Positions 1 to 11,460 of a DNA stretch of 64,000 nucleotides are shown in pieces. Position 1 is the first letter of the stretch. The number at the start of each line of letters is the position of its first letter. Source of the stretch: Coniella vitis (lineage: Eukaryota; Ascomycota; Sordariomycetes; Diaporthales; Schizoparmaceae); contig WUJK01000008.1 in the NCBI GenBank assembly GCA_011317545.1, positions 620,001-684,000 of the forward strand. Reading direction: 5' to 3'. The translations under genes were made by a program, and so were the position numbers. Under the pieces are notes generated by a model. It had not been told where the DNA came from. It saw only the letters and a program-made list of their open reading frames with translations, and did not search any database.

Positions 1-1457
1 CACCAGGCTCACCCTCATCACCACCACCACCACCATCACCAACAGCTCACTGGCGAATCCCTCTACCGCATCGACCTCCACACTCACATCATGCCCTCCT
101 CTCTGCCCGACCTATCCTCCATCCCTTGCAAGACTTCTTCCTCATCATCCTACCCCTGGCCTGATTTCCGCCCTTCACCCGACAACTCGGGCGACATCGA
201 CATGTACGTCGGCGGGTCGCACTTCCGCCGCGTCCAGCCCAACTGCTACTCGCCCGCCACCCGCCTCGCCGAGATGGACGCGGCCGGCGTCGACGTCCAG
301 GTCCTCAGCACCGTTCCCTTGCTCTTTTGCTACGACGCACCCCTCGAGCCGGCCGTGGTGCTTGCGCGCGCCCTCAACGACCACATTGCGGGCATTGTGT
401 GCGCGCACCCCACGCGCTTTGTGGGCTTGGCCACGGTGCCGCTGCAGCATGTCGGCGAGGCTGTCGCGGAGCTGAGGAGGGCCAAGGACGCGGGGCTGGT
501 GGGTGTGCAGATTGGCACGTCGGTGCCGCTGGGGGCTGGCAGGGAGGAGGGCAAGGAGGAGGGGGAGATGGATTTGGACGATGAGCGGCTGGAGGCGTTC
601 TGGACGGCGTGCGAGGAGCTGGATATGGCTGTGTTTGTGCACCCGTTGGGATACTCGTGGAAGAAGGAGAATGAGGCGAGATGGGGCAAGTATTGGGGCA
701 GTTGGCTGGTTGGGATGTGAGTGCTTGTCCTTTTTTTTTTTTTTTTCTTTCTCTCTTTTTCTTTTTTCTTTTTGTCTCTTTTCTCTTTTCTCTTCTCTAT
801 TTCCTTTTCTCTTTTCTCTCTCTTTCTTTTTTCTTCTCTCTTTTTTTCTTTTCTTTCTATTCTTCTTTTTTCTTTCTTTTCTTTTCCTCATGTCCCTCCA
901 TTATCACCATACTAACCTCAAATTCTCTTCCCTCCCCCCCCCCAAAAAGGCCCTGCGAAACCGCACTCGCCCTCCACAACCTCACCTCAGCCGGCACCCT
1001 TCTCCGCCACCCCTCCCTCCGCCTCTGCTTCGCGCACGCAGGCGGCGCGTTCCCGGCCCTCCTCGGCCGCATCCAGCACGGCTTCGACTGCCGGCCCGAC
1101 CTGGTCGCCCACGCGGCGCAGGGCGTGACCCCGACGGCGCACCTCGCGCGCGGCGCCAACATCTACATTGACAGCCTCGTGCACGACGCCGACCTGCTCG
1201 CCTTCGTGCTCAAGAAGATGCCCGCCGCGAACGTGGTGCTCGGGAGCGACTACCCGTTCCCGCTCGGCGAGGTGCCGGTCGCGGGCGCGATGCTGATGGG
1301 CGCGGGCAAGGGACTGGAGGGGTTCATGAGCTGGGAGGAGCGGGCGGGCGTGTTGGCGGGGAATGCGATTCGGCTGTTGCGGCTGGGGGGTGGGTTTGAG
1401 GAGAGGTATCGGGAGCGGTGGGCCGAGTTTCAGAAAAGGGCGGAGACGGTGGGTTGA
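1..1457 (+). CDS. ACMSD-type amidohydrolase decarboxylase (5' end outside window)
   Basis: Amidohydrolase-2 family, closest in pattern to 2-amino-3-carboxymuconate 6-semialdehyde decarboxylase, which diverts the kynurenine pathway from quinolinate towards picolinate. Exons 1-716 and 950-1457; the intron at 717-949 (GTGAGT...AAAAAG) is very pyrimidine-rich and long for this window. Visible motifs are the N-terminal metal site DLHTH (codons at about 73-87), the FVHPLG histidine, the GKYW..WLVGMP signature that the splice restores, the FAHAGGAFP histidine and the metal Asp in LGSDYPFPLGE. The frame is open to base 1, so the start lies outside; an in-frame ATG at base 91 would cut off the DLHTH site and cannot be the real start. 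A run of eight histidines just before the metal motif is unusual. Related 6-methylsalicylate decarboxylases share these motifs, so the substrate is not certain. Confidence 0.85.
717..949 (+). other. Intron of the ACMSD-type gene
   Basis: GTGAGT donor at 717 and AG at 948-949 join codon ATG across the splice (AT|G) and give ...WLVGMPCETALAL..., as in ACMSD proteins. The interior is almost pure T/C on the + strand. Confidence 0.8.
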
Positions 1458-1908
1458 TGGGGGGTGTTTTTAATGATATTGTGGTTGGTGTGTGTGTGTG
1501 TGTGTAAGATGTGTATATGTTTATATATGTTTATATTTTGGCTTCGAGGGGGGCTGTGGTGTTTATATATATGTTTTGCGAGGAGGAGTTCGTTTATGTA
1601 ACCTGGGATGAGGAACCTGAACAAGGCAAAGAGGGAATGAATCATCTTGACATCGAATCATGATTTCACACTTTAAATAAGAATGAAAATACTCTTGAAG
1701 CAAACAGGAAAGGTCAATACGAAGCGAGTAATTCAGAGAACAAATACCAAACTTTGCTTCTCAACACACACACACACACGCCCACACACACCTTATAGCT
1801 ATCCAGATACAAAGGGAAAAAAGAAACCAGAAACAAAAATCGAGAATCCTCCTTCTGATTTCCACAGCACTTCCTTTCCTTCCCCCCCCCCTCCGATCCA
1901 GTGTTGCC
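1458..1908. other. Convergent 3' region
   Basis: Lies between the ends of the ACMSD-type gene (+) and the small secreted protein gene (-). It holds TG and AC dinucleotide runs near 1491-1505 and 1767-1790 and no convincing coding sequence. Confidence 0.6.
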
Positions 1909-2568
1909 TCAGTGGTGGGTGTCAATCTCACACAGGTACGAGAGGATCTCGTTGTCGAAGCCGTAGTTGACGGCCAAGTCTACGTTGCCGGGATAATAGA
2001 CGACAATGTTGGAGCCGGTGCAGTTCTCTTCACTGTTGTGTGTGTGTAAGTAAGTAAGTGTGTGTGTGTGTGTGCGGGATTAGCACTTTTGTTTTTTTAT
2101 ATTTGGGTTCACCTTGCTTCTTCTTTTTTTTTTCCCTTGCGTGTTTGGGATAAAGGGCGACAAGAGAAGAAATGCTTCCTTATACGTACCTGTAGAAATG
2201 GCAAAAGTCATGCGTTTGCGCAATCTTTATAGACGAGACATAGTGGTATAGATTGTCGTCCACATTGGCTATTTTATATTTCAACCCGTTTTGTTAGCTG
2301 GCATTAGCTCATGAATGCTTTTGGGTAGGGTGATCACTCTTTTTCCCCCTGATACAAAAGTCTAGCTAATGTATTTTGATATATATATATATATATAAAA
2401 AAGCGAAAAGAAAAGAAAAGCAAACGTACTGCACGTCTCTGGCACCACATTGTGCAGCTCACATGGCTTTCCTCCATGAAAGTCATTGCACAGCGTCACG
2501 GTGACATTGCCGTAGCCAAAACCGGTGGCCGCAAAGCCGAGGACCGTAGCGAGGATGGAGAAGTGCAT
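1909..2568 (-). CDS. Small secreted six-cysteine protein
   Basis: Three exons on the minus strand (2568-2430, 2268-2190, 2032-1909) encode 113 residues. Both introns have GTACGT donors and phases match exactly. The N-terminus has a signal-peptide pattern (hydrophobic residues about 3-18, ending FGYG). The mature part has six cysteines at residues 27, 36, 46, 68, 77 and 108, which could form three disulfides. No domain is recognised. Size, secretion signal and even cysteine count are those of fungal effector candidates or small extracellular proteins. The coding part is confirmed by the reading frame being open across both splices, ending in DTHH and a TGA. Function is unknown. Confidence 0.7.
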
Positions 2569-4548
2569 TGTCGCCGCTGGGATGGGTGAAGAAGGGCTTT
2601 TGTTGGGTTTGAGAGTTGAAAAAAAAAAAAAAAAAATAGCGTTGGAATTGTGGTTGGAAGTTTGGGAGAAGCAATGCAGTTCAACACCGTGTATATCAAA
2701 CGGAATGAAACACTGGAAAAGGCACGATAGATTAAGACAAAAGGAAGAAAAAGAAAAGGGAATCAATCACGGCACACTCGTCCTTCTACTTATACCTGTC
2801 TGGTTTCTCGTCCACGTGGGCGGTGCAGTTGGTCACCATAGGAACCAAGACTATGAATCGTCGGGGACCCCGTATATCTACACAACAATGGTGGCCGAAA
2901 GATGGAAGAAAAAAGTAAAGGATATAGCAAAACGGGCTTATCACGCAGCCAGCGTATACGCACGAAGCGTTGAGGGAGGCACGGATAACCCGATCGATGA
3001 GTGAATTAGCCCTACATAGTAAACCAAGATCAAGTTTCTCGGCCTGTGCTGGTATGCCCAGTCAGTCTGCAGGATGAGTTTGTGTCCGAGAATACAAGTT
3101 TCAGCCTTTGCTGCTGCTGCGCTGTGCTGTGCTGTGCTGTGCTGTGGTTAGGAAGGGTTCAATCTGTCAGGGAGAGAGAGAGAAAGAGATATGTTGTCAA
3201 AACCACCGCCAGAGTCATCTTTTGGATAACAAGATCGACACGGCAGGTTAGGTGCGCGAACATGCCCACTGGGGTGCACTGCCTCTGAGATGTTTTGGTG
3301 TCTGGCAGCTGATAGCCCGAGGTGGATTCTCAAGGAGCATTTTCCCAGCGCTGCAAGGAAATTAAAGACGTTATTCTAGGTGCTGACCATCTGAGACATG
3401 CGTCTCAATATATAGTTGCAAGGGGGCGAACGTGGAGGAAGCAAAGATCAAGCCAGGTATATGCTAGGCAAGTACTATGTAGCAATAGCCTGGGGATCTG
3501 GTTCACAGGTCCAAGGTACGTAGTCGTATATGCAAAGTCGTGTCTATACATACACAGTAGTAGTTATGACGGATCCGTAAAGTCGTGGGCGTAATAGAAA
3601 ATACCTGCCTGGCTGGCATGATTCCTTTCTTGTTGACGAGACAAGTTTGAAAAGTGCCAGAAAGGGTGGCCCAGGAGCGCGAGAGCCCCCATTCCGCGAG
3701 GGTGGCTGTGCAAACATGCAATTCCCAGCTGGCATGGACGACGTGCAGATAGATAGATGGCCCTGTCGTCCTCCCCGAGATATCGCGAGATGCCCAGTCC
3801 TGGTCATGTGGAAACGCCTCATCCAGGCGACCACCAGTCTGGAAGCAAAAGTCAAGGTCAAACGCCAGAACACCTGACCAGCAAAAAGGTGGTCGTACAG
3901 CCCAAGCCCAATTTGCCTAGCCGTGCTATAGTTCCTTTCGCAAAACTTTGCATTGTGCGGTCTCATGGGGAATGTTAGAATGCAGAATGTTTCAGCGGGA
4001 TGCTTCCGTTGCACGGCAGTGCAGAATCCATGCAGGAATGAACAGTTGTCGGTCGGTGTGGGCTGACCGGTAGTCTTGTCGATGTGGACGGCAGACGGTG
4101 GGAATCGCCCATCAGAATGTCTCTATCGATGCTGTGTACGCAAATTAATGATGCGGATGGTGATAGTCTGCTTGGCGTTGGTGTAGTGTAGCCTTCCTCC
4201 CATCGACCGTGCCATTTTCCCACAGGTTCATGGACCCAGACTGCATGTGGAACGACAGGATGGTTTGAATGTTGATGGCAGCTCTTATTCTGATGCTAGC
4301 ATGGCTTGAGCATGAGCAAGGCCACTGGCTCACGGTGAAGCACCTTCGCCCGTCTGGACATCCTGCTGTGGACAGGTGCTGTCTGTTTGTGTGCTCTGCT
4401 TTACAATGCTGAACGGCTGAGGGAAAAGCTACTCGCAAGGTGGTTCATGTCTGCCCTGGACACCCACCAGTCCTGTTGGGTTGATCCATCTGTGATTTGA
4501 GAATGGCTCGAGTCGCAGAGGGCCACGCCTCCCATCCGGACGCTTCCT
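2569..4548. other. Gene-poor 2-kb region
   Basis: Contains the promoter of the small secreted protein on its left side, a (GCTGT)5 pentanucleotide run at about 3121-3146 and an AG-rich run near 3171-3190. Open frames here are short, overlap on several frames and do not look like protein. Nothing else could be assigned. Confidence 0.5.
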
Positions 4549-5899
4549 TTACCACTCACGAATCTCACCACCAGGCCCGATAAACCCAGGGCTCACCCAC
4601 GCCACCGCATCTTTGGACAAAGCCCTGACCTGCTCCTCGTCAATCTCGATGCCCAGGCCAGGGCCCCTCAAGACATCAATGTACCCATCCGTCACCTTCC
4701 ACACCGCCGGGTTCTTGGTGTAGCTCGTCAGGTCCTGGCTCCCGGCATTGTAATGGATCCCCAGGCTCATCTCCTGGATGGCAAAATTCGGACACGCCGC
4801 GTCCACCTGGCAGTTGGCAGCCAGCGCAATGGGCCCCAGGGGACAGTGCGGCGCCAGCGCCACATCGTAGGCCTCCGCCATGGCGGCAATGCGCCGCAGT
4901 TCCGAGATGCCGCCCACGTGCGCAATGTCGGGCTGCAGGACATCGACGCACCCGGCCTCGAGGAACGGCCGCACGTCCCAGCGGCTGTGCAGGCGCTCGC
5001 CCAGGGCGATGGGCACGCTGGTCTGCTCGGCGAGCGTCCGGATGCCCGCCAGATGCTCCGACAAGAGCGGCTCTTCGATGAACAGCGGCCGGTGCGGCTC
5101 GAGCAGCTTGACGAGCTGCTTGGCGAGCGGCTTGTGCAGGCGGCCGTGGAAGTCGACGCCGGCGTCCATGCCGAGGGCCTTGACGGCCTTGACGCGCTCG
5201 ACGCACGAGTCGAGCGCCGAGGGGGAGTCGAGCCAGCCGAGGTCTTCGGTGGCGTTCATCTTGACGCACTGGAAGCCTTGCGCCTTTCTCGCCGCTCTGC
5301 GCAGGCACATGGGGGCGGGCGTCAGTTCAAGAAATGCAAAGGAAAAGTATGGGCGTGGGGGAATGAAAGATGATTCTCTACGCACGCCTCCTCTGCCACA
5401 TTCCCAGGCCTGTTGCCTCCGATCCAAGCATACACCTTGAGCTTGTCACGCACCTTGCCGCCCAGCAGCTGGTGAATGGGGACTCCCAGCTTGCGAGCTA
5501 TACGGCGGTGTCATTCAAGAGACGGATGTCATCAGCTTCAAACAGAACCCGTGGGGACGATGACAGCCGACAAGCAAGCAGTGTTTATATACAACAAACA
5601 CACACACACACACCTTTGAGATCCCACAGAGCAATGTCAATGCCGGCCAACGCACTCATAAACACAGGGCCGCCCCGATAAAAAGACGTTCTCCAGCACA
5701 TTTGCCAAATGTGTTCAATGTCATCGGCCTCAAACCCCGTGTACCGCTCGAACCAGGCGTCCAGACAGCCCTCGACCGCCTGCGTGTGGCCCTCGAGCGA
5801 GGCCTCGCCCCAGCCTGCGTTGCCGTCCTCGTCTGTGACTTTGACAAAGAGCCAGCGCGGGGGCACGCGGAAGTACTCCATGGAAGCAATCTTGCCCAT
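4549..5899 (-). CDS. D-galactonate dehydratase (enolase superfamily)
   Basis: Mandelate racemase/enolase-superfamily dehydratase of the DgoD type, which converts D-galactonate to 2-keto-3-deoxygalactonate. Exons 5899-5614, 5497-5386 and 5296-4549 give 381 residues, the usual family length. The N-terminal capping domain is followed by the barrel with metal ligands Asp180 (VDFHGR), Glu206 (FIEEP) and Glu232 (LGERLHSRW) and the base His282 (LAPHCPLGPIALAA), all offset by three from the E. coli enzyme. The start is the ATG opening MGKIASMEYF. Fungal L-galactonate dehydratases of the pectin pathway are a different, longer subgroup, so the D-galactonate assignment is preferred. An aldo/keto reductase gene lies upstream on the same strand. 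Confidence 0.88.
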
Positions 5900-6635
5900 C
5901 TTTGTTTGTGCGGTGCGTGTGCTACAAGTGCGAGCGTGAGGTCTCTTGAGGAAAGCGTGTGTAACTCGGGTGTCAGAGCGTATAGACCGGGTTAACAAAG
6001 GACTGAAACAAGAAGGCTTGCCGTACAAAAGCAGGCTGGGACATTTTGAGCCGAGTGTGTCTGTCCCGCGGCCTGGCGTCCGTCCGAGATGGTTGCAAGA
6101 GGTGGAACCCGTGGATCAGACCGCGGGGGTCCCTGAGAGAGGGGAAATCTGGGGTGGACAGCAGGGACAGAGAGGGTCACGGCCCACTGAGAGGGCTGCG
6201 TGACACGAGCTTATGCTCCAGTGGCTCGTTTCCATCGGCCGAGAACCGGAGCTTTGGGTTGTACATAGTATCACCATGTGGATTTGGGACTTGTACCCTG
6301 GTGTTCCTCGGTCCAACACATGCCGGCTCGCTTGCGGACAGGCGATCGATCTTCTTGTTGGCAAGACCATCTATGTATACTAGAAGTATTGCAAGACAAA
6401 GGCCTGAGAAATCCATCTCGGACAAGTGGTGCCGAGTTCGAACAGGTAGGTGCCTTGGGCTTGTCTTTTTACAAACACTGGCATTCTGCTTGATCAATCT
6501 GCTGCTTGGACAGAAGTTCTAGGATGCCGTCTTTCACCAGACTGGGCCACGGTGTGCAAGTCATTACAGTTAGAATCCAGCAAGACATGGCCTTCGATTC
6601 TGCCCACTTCCATTCCCAAAGTGTCCTCGTTCCCG
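5900..6635. other. Intergenic, between two minus-strand genes
   Basis: Holds the promoter of the dehydratase and the 3' flank of the aldo/keto reductase. No supported gene or repeat was seen. Confidence 0.5.
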
Positions 6636-8148
6636 CTACGAATCAAGCCCGCGGGCCTTTCTGTTCTGCGCCTTGAAGTTGGCCACGGCAGTCTCCAGCT
6701 GTCCAGGCTTTGCGTCTCCAAAGATGTCGATGCCCAGCCTGGCGGGCAGATTGTAGCGGTGGTTGCGATCCAGGGCGTTGATGGCTTGGAAAGCATCCGC
6801 AGGCAGCTCAAACACTAGTTTGCCACGAGGATCAGCAAGTCAAGCACTGGAAAACAAAGAAAGAATGGCAACAGAACAAGCACACCCAGACCACTTACCC
6901 TCGCGGTTGGACTGGATGCGAGACGGCGTCACCGATTTGCTGAGGGCCACGATGCCGCGCTGCACGACCCAGCTCAAGACCACTTGGGCCGGTGTCTTGC
7001 CAAGCCGTTGCGAAAGATCAATAATGGCGGGATCGTCGATTGCCCTGCTTCCAGGTCAGCCCTGCGCTCAAAGGGATGGCGGGCCTCCTGTAGACATGGC
7101 ATGCATCACTCACTTGGGCAGGCCATAGATGTTGTTCCCAAGGGGGCTGTAGGCTTGCACAACCATGCCCTAAGAAACGCATCAGCCACAGGATCCGAGT
7201 GCTGGGTGGACTGGGGCACTCGGATCGCAAATATGCATCTTGTGGTGCCGGTGTGCATACCTTGGCCTGGCAATACTGGACCAGCTCTGGCTGCGCAAAG
7301 TAAGGGTGCAGTTCGACCTGGTTCGCAACGGGCTTGATGTCGGCCACGGCCCAGATCTCGTCGACTTTGGCGGCGGTGAAGTTGGAGACGCCAATGCTGC
7401 GCACCTTGCCCTTCTTGACGACGGCCTCGAGCGCTTTCCATGTCTCGGCCAGGGGGACATCGGCAAGGTCCATGCCAAAGGTGTCCTCGTTGATAGGGAA
7501 GCGTTCCGTGTCGTTGGTGTTGCGAAACGCAACGGGCCAGTGAATCTGCCCATGTCAGAAGTTTGTCGGCGATGGCGATCGCCTTTGGGCACACACCCCC
7601 CCCAAAGCCGAACCAACTCTATCGTCGAGTGCCGTGCCACTTTACAACAAACTCACCAGGTAAAGATCGAGGTAGTCGGTCTGGAGATCAGCCAGACTCG
7701 CGTCGACGGCCCTTTCCACATCCTCTGCCTTGTGGTGCGTGTTCCAAAGCTTGCTTGTAATCTTGCCACAGATGGACGGTTCGGTGTCAACAGAGGTCCT
7801 CGCGCAAAACAAAAAAGAAAAATCACCTTGCCAACGGGAGAAGCAAACCCACAAAGATGTCCTTGCGATCCACCCCCGAGGCCTTGATGCCCTCGCCCAC
7901 CTCCTTTTCGTTGTCGTACACCGCAGCAGCGTCTATGTGCGTGTAGCCCGCCCGCAGCGCCACCTCGACCGCCTCTTTGACCTCGTTTGGCTTGGATTGC
8001 TAGCTTGGCGTGTGAGCACTCTTTGCTGCTTGCGTGAGAAAGGAACAGATGCGCTTCCGTCTAGAGTCCCCGGCCTTACCCACGTGCCCAGCCCGACGGC
8101 GGGAATCTCCAGCCCGTTGATGAACGTGAACGACTCTGCAAGCGGCAT
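6636..8148 (-). CDS. Aldo/keto reductase, glycerol dehydrogenase / glyceraldehyde reductase type
   Basis: NAD(P)H-dependent aldo/keto reductase of 328 residues in seven exons: 8148-8080, 7999-7853, 7761-7657, 7545-7261, 7169-7114, 7044-6899 and 6814-6636. Every splice keeps phase. The catalytic tetrad is complete: Asp46 and Tyr51 (HIDAAAVYDNE), Lys76 (TSKLW) and His109 (IHWP). Also visible are GVSNF, NQVELHPY, the SPLG loop and the C-terminal cofactor site KSVTPSRIQSNRE. The acceptor of exon 3 is AAG rather than YAG, so that junction is the least certain. The same-strand neighbour is a D-galactonate dehydratase. An aldose or glyceraldehyde reductase would fit a sugar-acid catabolic route, but substrate specificity cannot be read from the sequence. 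Confidence 0.88.
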
Positions 8149-9779
8149 GGCGGGCGACTCGGCAGAAAGAAGACAGTAAAAGACAAAACAACAATGTGGA
8201 TATTCCTTTCTGCTAATGTTCTTTTGGCTCCTTCGATTCCACCGAACATCAAAGCAAAATAAGATTTGTTCTTGACCGTGTAGAACACCAATGTACTATA
8301 TACGTGCGCAAGCTCAAAGCACAATCACATCATCGTACTATCTTGACCGCAGGAGTGCTGTGCATATAATCCACAACTTTGGTCATCTGCTCCATCACAC
8401 GTCCATACCGTATATAAAAGAAGGATTATTTACTGTGCAACACACAAACGCACGAGTGGACCCAAGCCGCAGAAACCCCGCGTTCCAAGGCAAAGCAACA
8501 GCACCTTGTGACAGCGGGATCGGCAATGGGGGAGTGCTTTCCTACCGACTTGGAGCAGATGATACCATGTAGGATTATCTCGAGCGCGGGCGGGCTCGCT
8601 GGGCCCTGATAGCCATGCTCCAGGTCGCTTACTATAAGGCTCGGCGTCTTCTCGAACCAGTGACGCCGTGCTCTCGTTATTTCCTACTACATATTTGGCC
8701 TGGTCTATGGAACTCCGTGGGAGGGAGAGCTACGGGGGATTGGACTCGGAATGTTGCCGTGATTCATGGTCGAGCCTCCATTCAAGAGGCTGCTGAACAA
8801 CAGCACGCTGATTGCAAAGAGACAGCCTGCAAGCCAAAGTCGACATTGTGACCCGAGTCAAGTACGCAGTCCACCTGGCAAAGGCCGGGCGCAGTGCGCC
8901 TCGGCATCCTGGGGCTCCACAGGCGAGGCCAATGCACTTGACCCGACAGGAGCGCATCGAGGAGGCGCTCGACTGGCTGTTTCGAGACTATGCGAAGGCC
9001 AGGCGCGCAATGCGGGTTGGTGCTGGTTGACGGCTGTTGCTGAGAACAGCCTGATTCCCGTTCTTGTGTAAGTGCCGCGAGGCACTCTTCACTCGTCTAG
9101 AACGTCTTGAGTTGTGTTCCCCCGAGCAAGAAGAAACCATGAACCTGACCTCGAGCATAGCTACAACAGCCCAAAAGTTGTGAATCAGCTCTATATCGAG
9201 CCCTCAACCTGCCGGGAAACCCTCCCAACCAGCCCAATGTTGTTGACTGCAAAAATGCAAAGCGCCCAACTTGTCTTTTCTGTTTCGGTTTTCTTGTTTC
9301 CTCCTTTCTTCTTCTTTTCTGTCTTATCTTTTTCTTTTCCCCAAAACGTACGTCCGGCGTCTACGAGCGCGCCTCCCAGCGGCCCGTGACGCCCGAGCCT
9401 CTCAAGACGGTGGGAGGAGCTCAAGGAGAAGTATTCGATGGATATTGACGGGATAGAGAGGGGCTGTAGGGTGCTTCGGCGTCAGGTCTTCTATAGTATG
9501 TACGTCTATGTCCTTTAAGAATAAGAAGAAGAAAAAGAAACCATTACTCCAACCGTCAACTATGCTGTTCAACCGTCGAGATAACCCGCTGTCAGAGATA
9601 CAGCCGTTGCTATAACGGCTAGCGCACAAACTCAAGCCAATCTTGGTCAATAATATATTCTCCAGCTTCTCCTTCGTCTTCGACTCGAAAACCTCTCCTG
9701 TTTGCGGGTATCTATCCGAGTCCGAATACCACGCCCTCGCCAGTCTCTACCTCCCTCGCTCGAAACATACACACCCCCC
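8149..9779. other. 1.6-kb region with a probable gene remnant
   Basis: Contains the AKR promoter (a TATATA-type element on the minus strand near 8295-8304), a plus-strand TATATAAAAG at 8411-8420 and the decayed coding fragments described separately. The rest is unassigned. Confidence 0.45.
8766..9529 (+). pseudogene. Probable decayed protein-coding gene, identity unknown
   Basis: Several stretches read like protein but lie in different frames with no clean splice sites between them. One is an N-terminus starting MVEPPFKRLLNN at 8766. A second frame from about 8812 to 9030 carries KVDIVTRVKYAVHLAKAG and RQERIEEALDWLFRDY. Two short fragments near 9353-9412 (VYERASQRPVTPEPLKT) and 9411-9518 (WEELKEKYSMDIDGIE) are out of frame by one base inside a GGTGGGAGG run. 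A TATATAAAAG box lies about 350 bp upstream on the same strand. This looks like one gene eroded by several indels, but a badly mis-modelled spliced gene or chance similarity to protein is possible. I do not recognise the family. Confidence 0.3.
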
Positions 9780-10067
9780 TCACACCACAGCCATAGCAAC
9801 CATAACAAGCGGCCAAGCAGCCGCCAAAACAAACGCAGCAACAACAGAAAACAAACCGATCCTGCCCGTGCCGTGCCGCCCGCGCCATCGATCAATCAGC
9901 GCGAGAACCGTCCAGAGCATGCCCATCACGTACGCGGCGCCGCCCCACAAGAGGCCCAAGATCAAATCGGCCCGCTTGTCGGTTGGACTTATCACGTCGC
10001 CGCCGCCGGCGGTGTTGCTGGTTGAGGTGGAAACCGTGCTGAGCTGGGTGAGTGGTATTGGTGTCAT
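9780..10067 (-). CDS. Small two-helix membrane protein, unknown
   Basis: Single-exon frame of 95 residues starting at the ATG in a purine-rich leader (GGGGGGAGAAATG). It has a Ser/Thr-rich N-terminus, then two hydrophobic segments, about residues 30-52 (LILGLLWGGAAYVMGMLWTV) and 70-95 (IGLFSVVAAFVLAAAW...), separated by a basic loop RWRGRHGTG. This is the layout of a helical hairpin membrane protein. No family is recognised. A longer open frame on the opposite strand covers the same region but is low in protein-like character. The frame could instead be the second exon of a longer gene, because a CACCCAG acceptor-like site precedes codon 8. Confidence 0.45.
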   Translation of the reverse strand: MTPIPLTQLSTVSTSTSNTAGGGDVISPTDKRADLILGLLWGGAAYVMGMLWTVLALIDRWRGRHGTGRIGLFSVVAAFVLAAAWPLVMVAMAVV

Positions 10068-11460
10068 TTCTCCCCCCTTTTCTTTTCTTTTCTCTTCCTT
10101 TCCCTTTCTCTTTTTCCTTGATGCCTTGTGGTGTGATGAAAAAAAAGCCAGGATCAAGCCAAAAGACCACCCGCAACCGGCGAAGCAATCCTTGGGGAGT
10201 GTTGCGGAACGAACCAAGTCAAGCCCGCTCGACTGTGCTTCGTTGCAATTTGAGCGGGTTTGGGTATATGTGCTTTTTCGATAGCAGTAAGGACGCTGGC
10301 CAATGTGTCTAGGTGAGGAGCGTGCTTTTCAGTGTTTAATCTTTTGACAATCCGGCCGACTGCGGAATGAGGAAATGGTGAATGTGATTGATTGACTAGC
10401 AACAACGTGATATTCACTAGATTCGCAAAAATAATGCAGCGAGGATAAGTCGCGTTCAGAAGGGGCGAGGAAATGATGTTTGGAAAAAAACAGGCATCAA
10501 TCCAGTCAGTGGAGGATGAACATGGTAGGAAGTCTACCAAAGACAAACAAGAAAAATCATATGTGATGGTGTGGTGGGTATCTTTCACATGTGCCCTCGA
10601 AATAATAGTACTCTGATAATGGGCTGGGTCCCTCAGCCCTTGTCCTATCATTCTACCACGTATTTCCATCCTCGCACATCAGTCTATGTGTACAAAAGGC
10701 ATACATAGATGATCTGGTACGGATTCCAAACCGGCGAGAAATCTGAACAGCAGACGAGTCGAGAGTCTCAAAGCAGAAATGACTGGACTGGCCCCATCTC
10801 CAAAGGGCTTATCACGCACGGAACGCGAATGATCGTCAAGATTAGCCGCCAGATGTGACGCTCAATCCCTACTTGGTTCTGGGCCTGGGGATGTGCCCAG
10901 CGAATCACAGGTTAAAACGGATTTGTGTTTTGTGATGACTATAATTATGGAGAGTATAATAAATTTCACTCAGTGCAGTTTGGGGCAAGAGTCTAGATAC
11001 ATAGTTATTATCCCCCCCCCCAGAGGCACTCACTCACTCACTGCAACCTCGCTACTCCCTCCCTTGCGCGTATATCTCATGCTTCACTAGACTCAGCTCC
11101 TGGGACCGATACCAGTGATATCGCGAGCTGCCGTTTTTTTGGATCATACCTGCCCGAGCCAAATGGTACTACACAGCTCTTGAGCGCTCTTTCTAGAGTT
11201 TATCAAGCCACAGAGCTTACTGAGCCGTATATTGCGCGGTGTGACAAGATATTTACCTAACACTCGAGGCAAAGAAACATCCTTTGGGCCCCGGGCCCGA
11301 TCCAAATATGTAATCGAACAGAAACAGCATCCAAACTTGGCATATGATACTCGCGTTTTTTTTTTCTTTTTCTTTTTTCTCATCAGGCCAATAAGCCAAT
11401 CAAGTCCCGAATTTGAAACCTTGGCCCACCATACCACACATTGTACATGCGCATGATTCC
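10068..11460. other. Intergenic 1.4 kb
   Basis: No convincing gene. The minus-strand open frame at 10154-10669 is leucine/serine-rich and unlikely. The region also holds the 3' flank of the carboxypeptidase gene. Confidence 0.5.

Noticed and set aside
175..891. Lys/Arg-rich minus-strand open frame (238 residues)
   Set aside because: It is the reverse complement of the T/C-rich intron and exon 1 of the ACMSD-type gene; the sequence is low-complexity and has no family pattern.
3544..4014. Minus-strand open frame of 156 residues in the 2-kb spacer
   Set aside because: Composition and residue order do not look like protein, other frames are equally open, and no splice partners or motifs were found.
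9643..10284. Plus-strand open frame of 213 residues
   Set aside because: Ser/Thr/Pro-rich and opposite the minus-strand helical-hairpin frame, which has a better start context and clear membrane segments.
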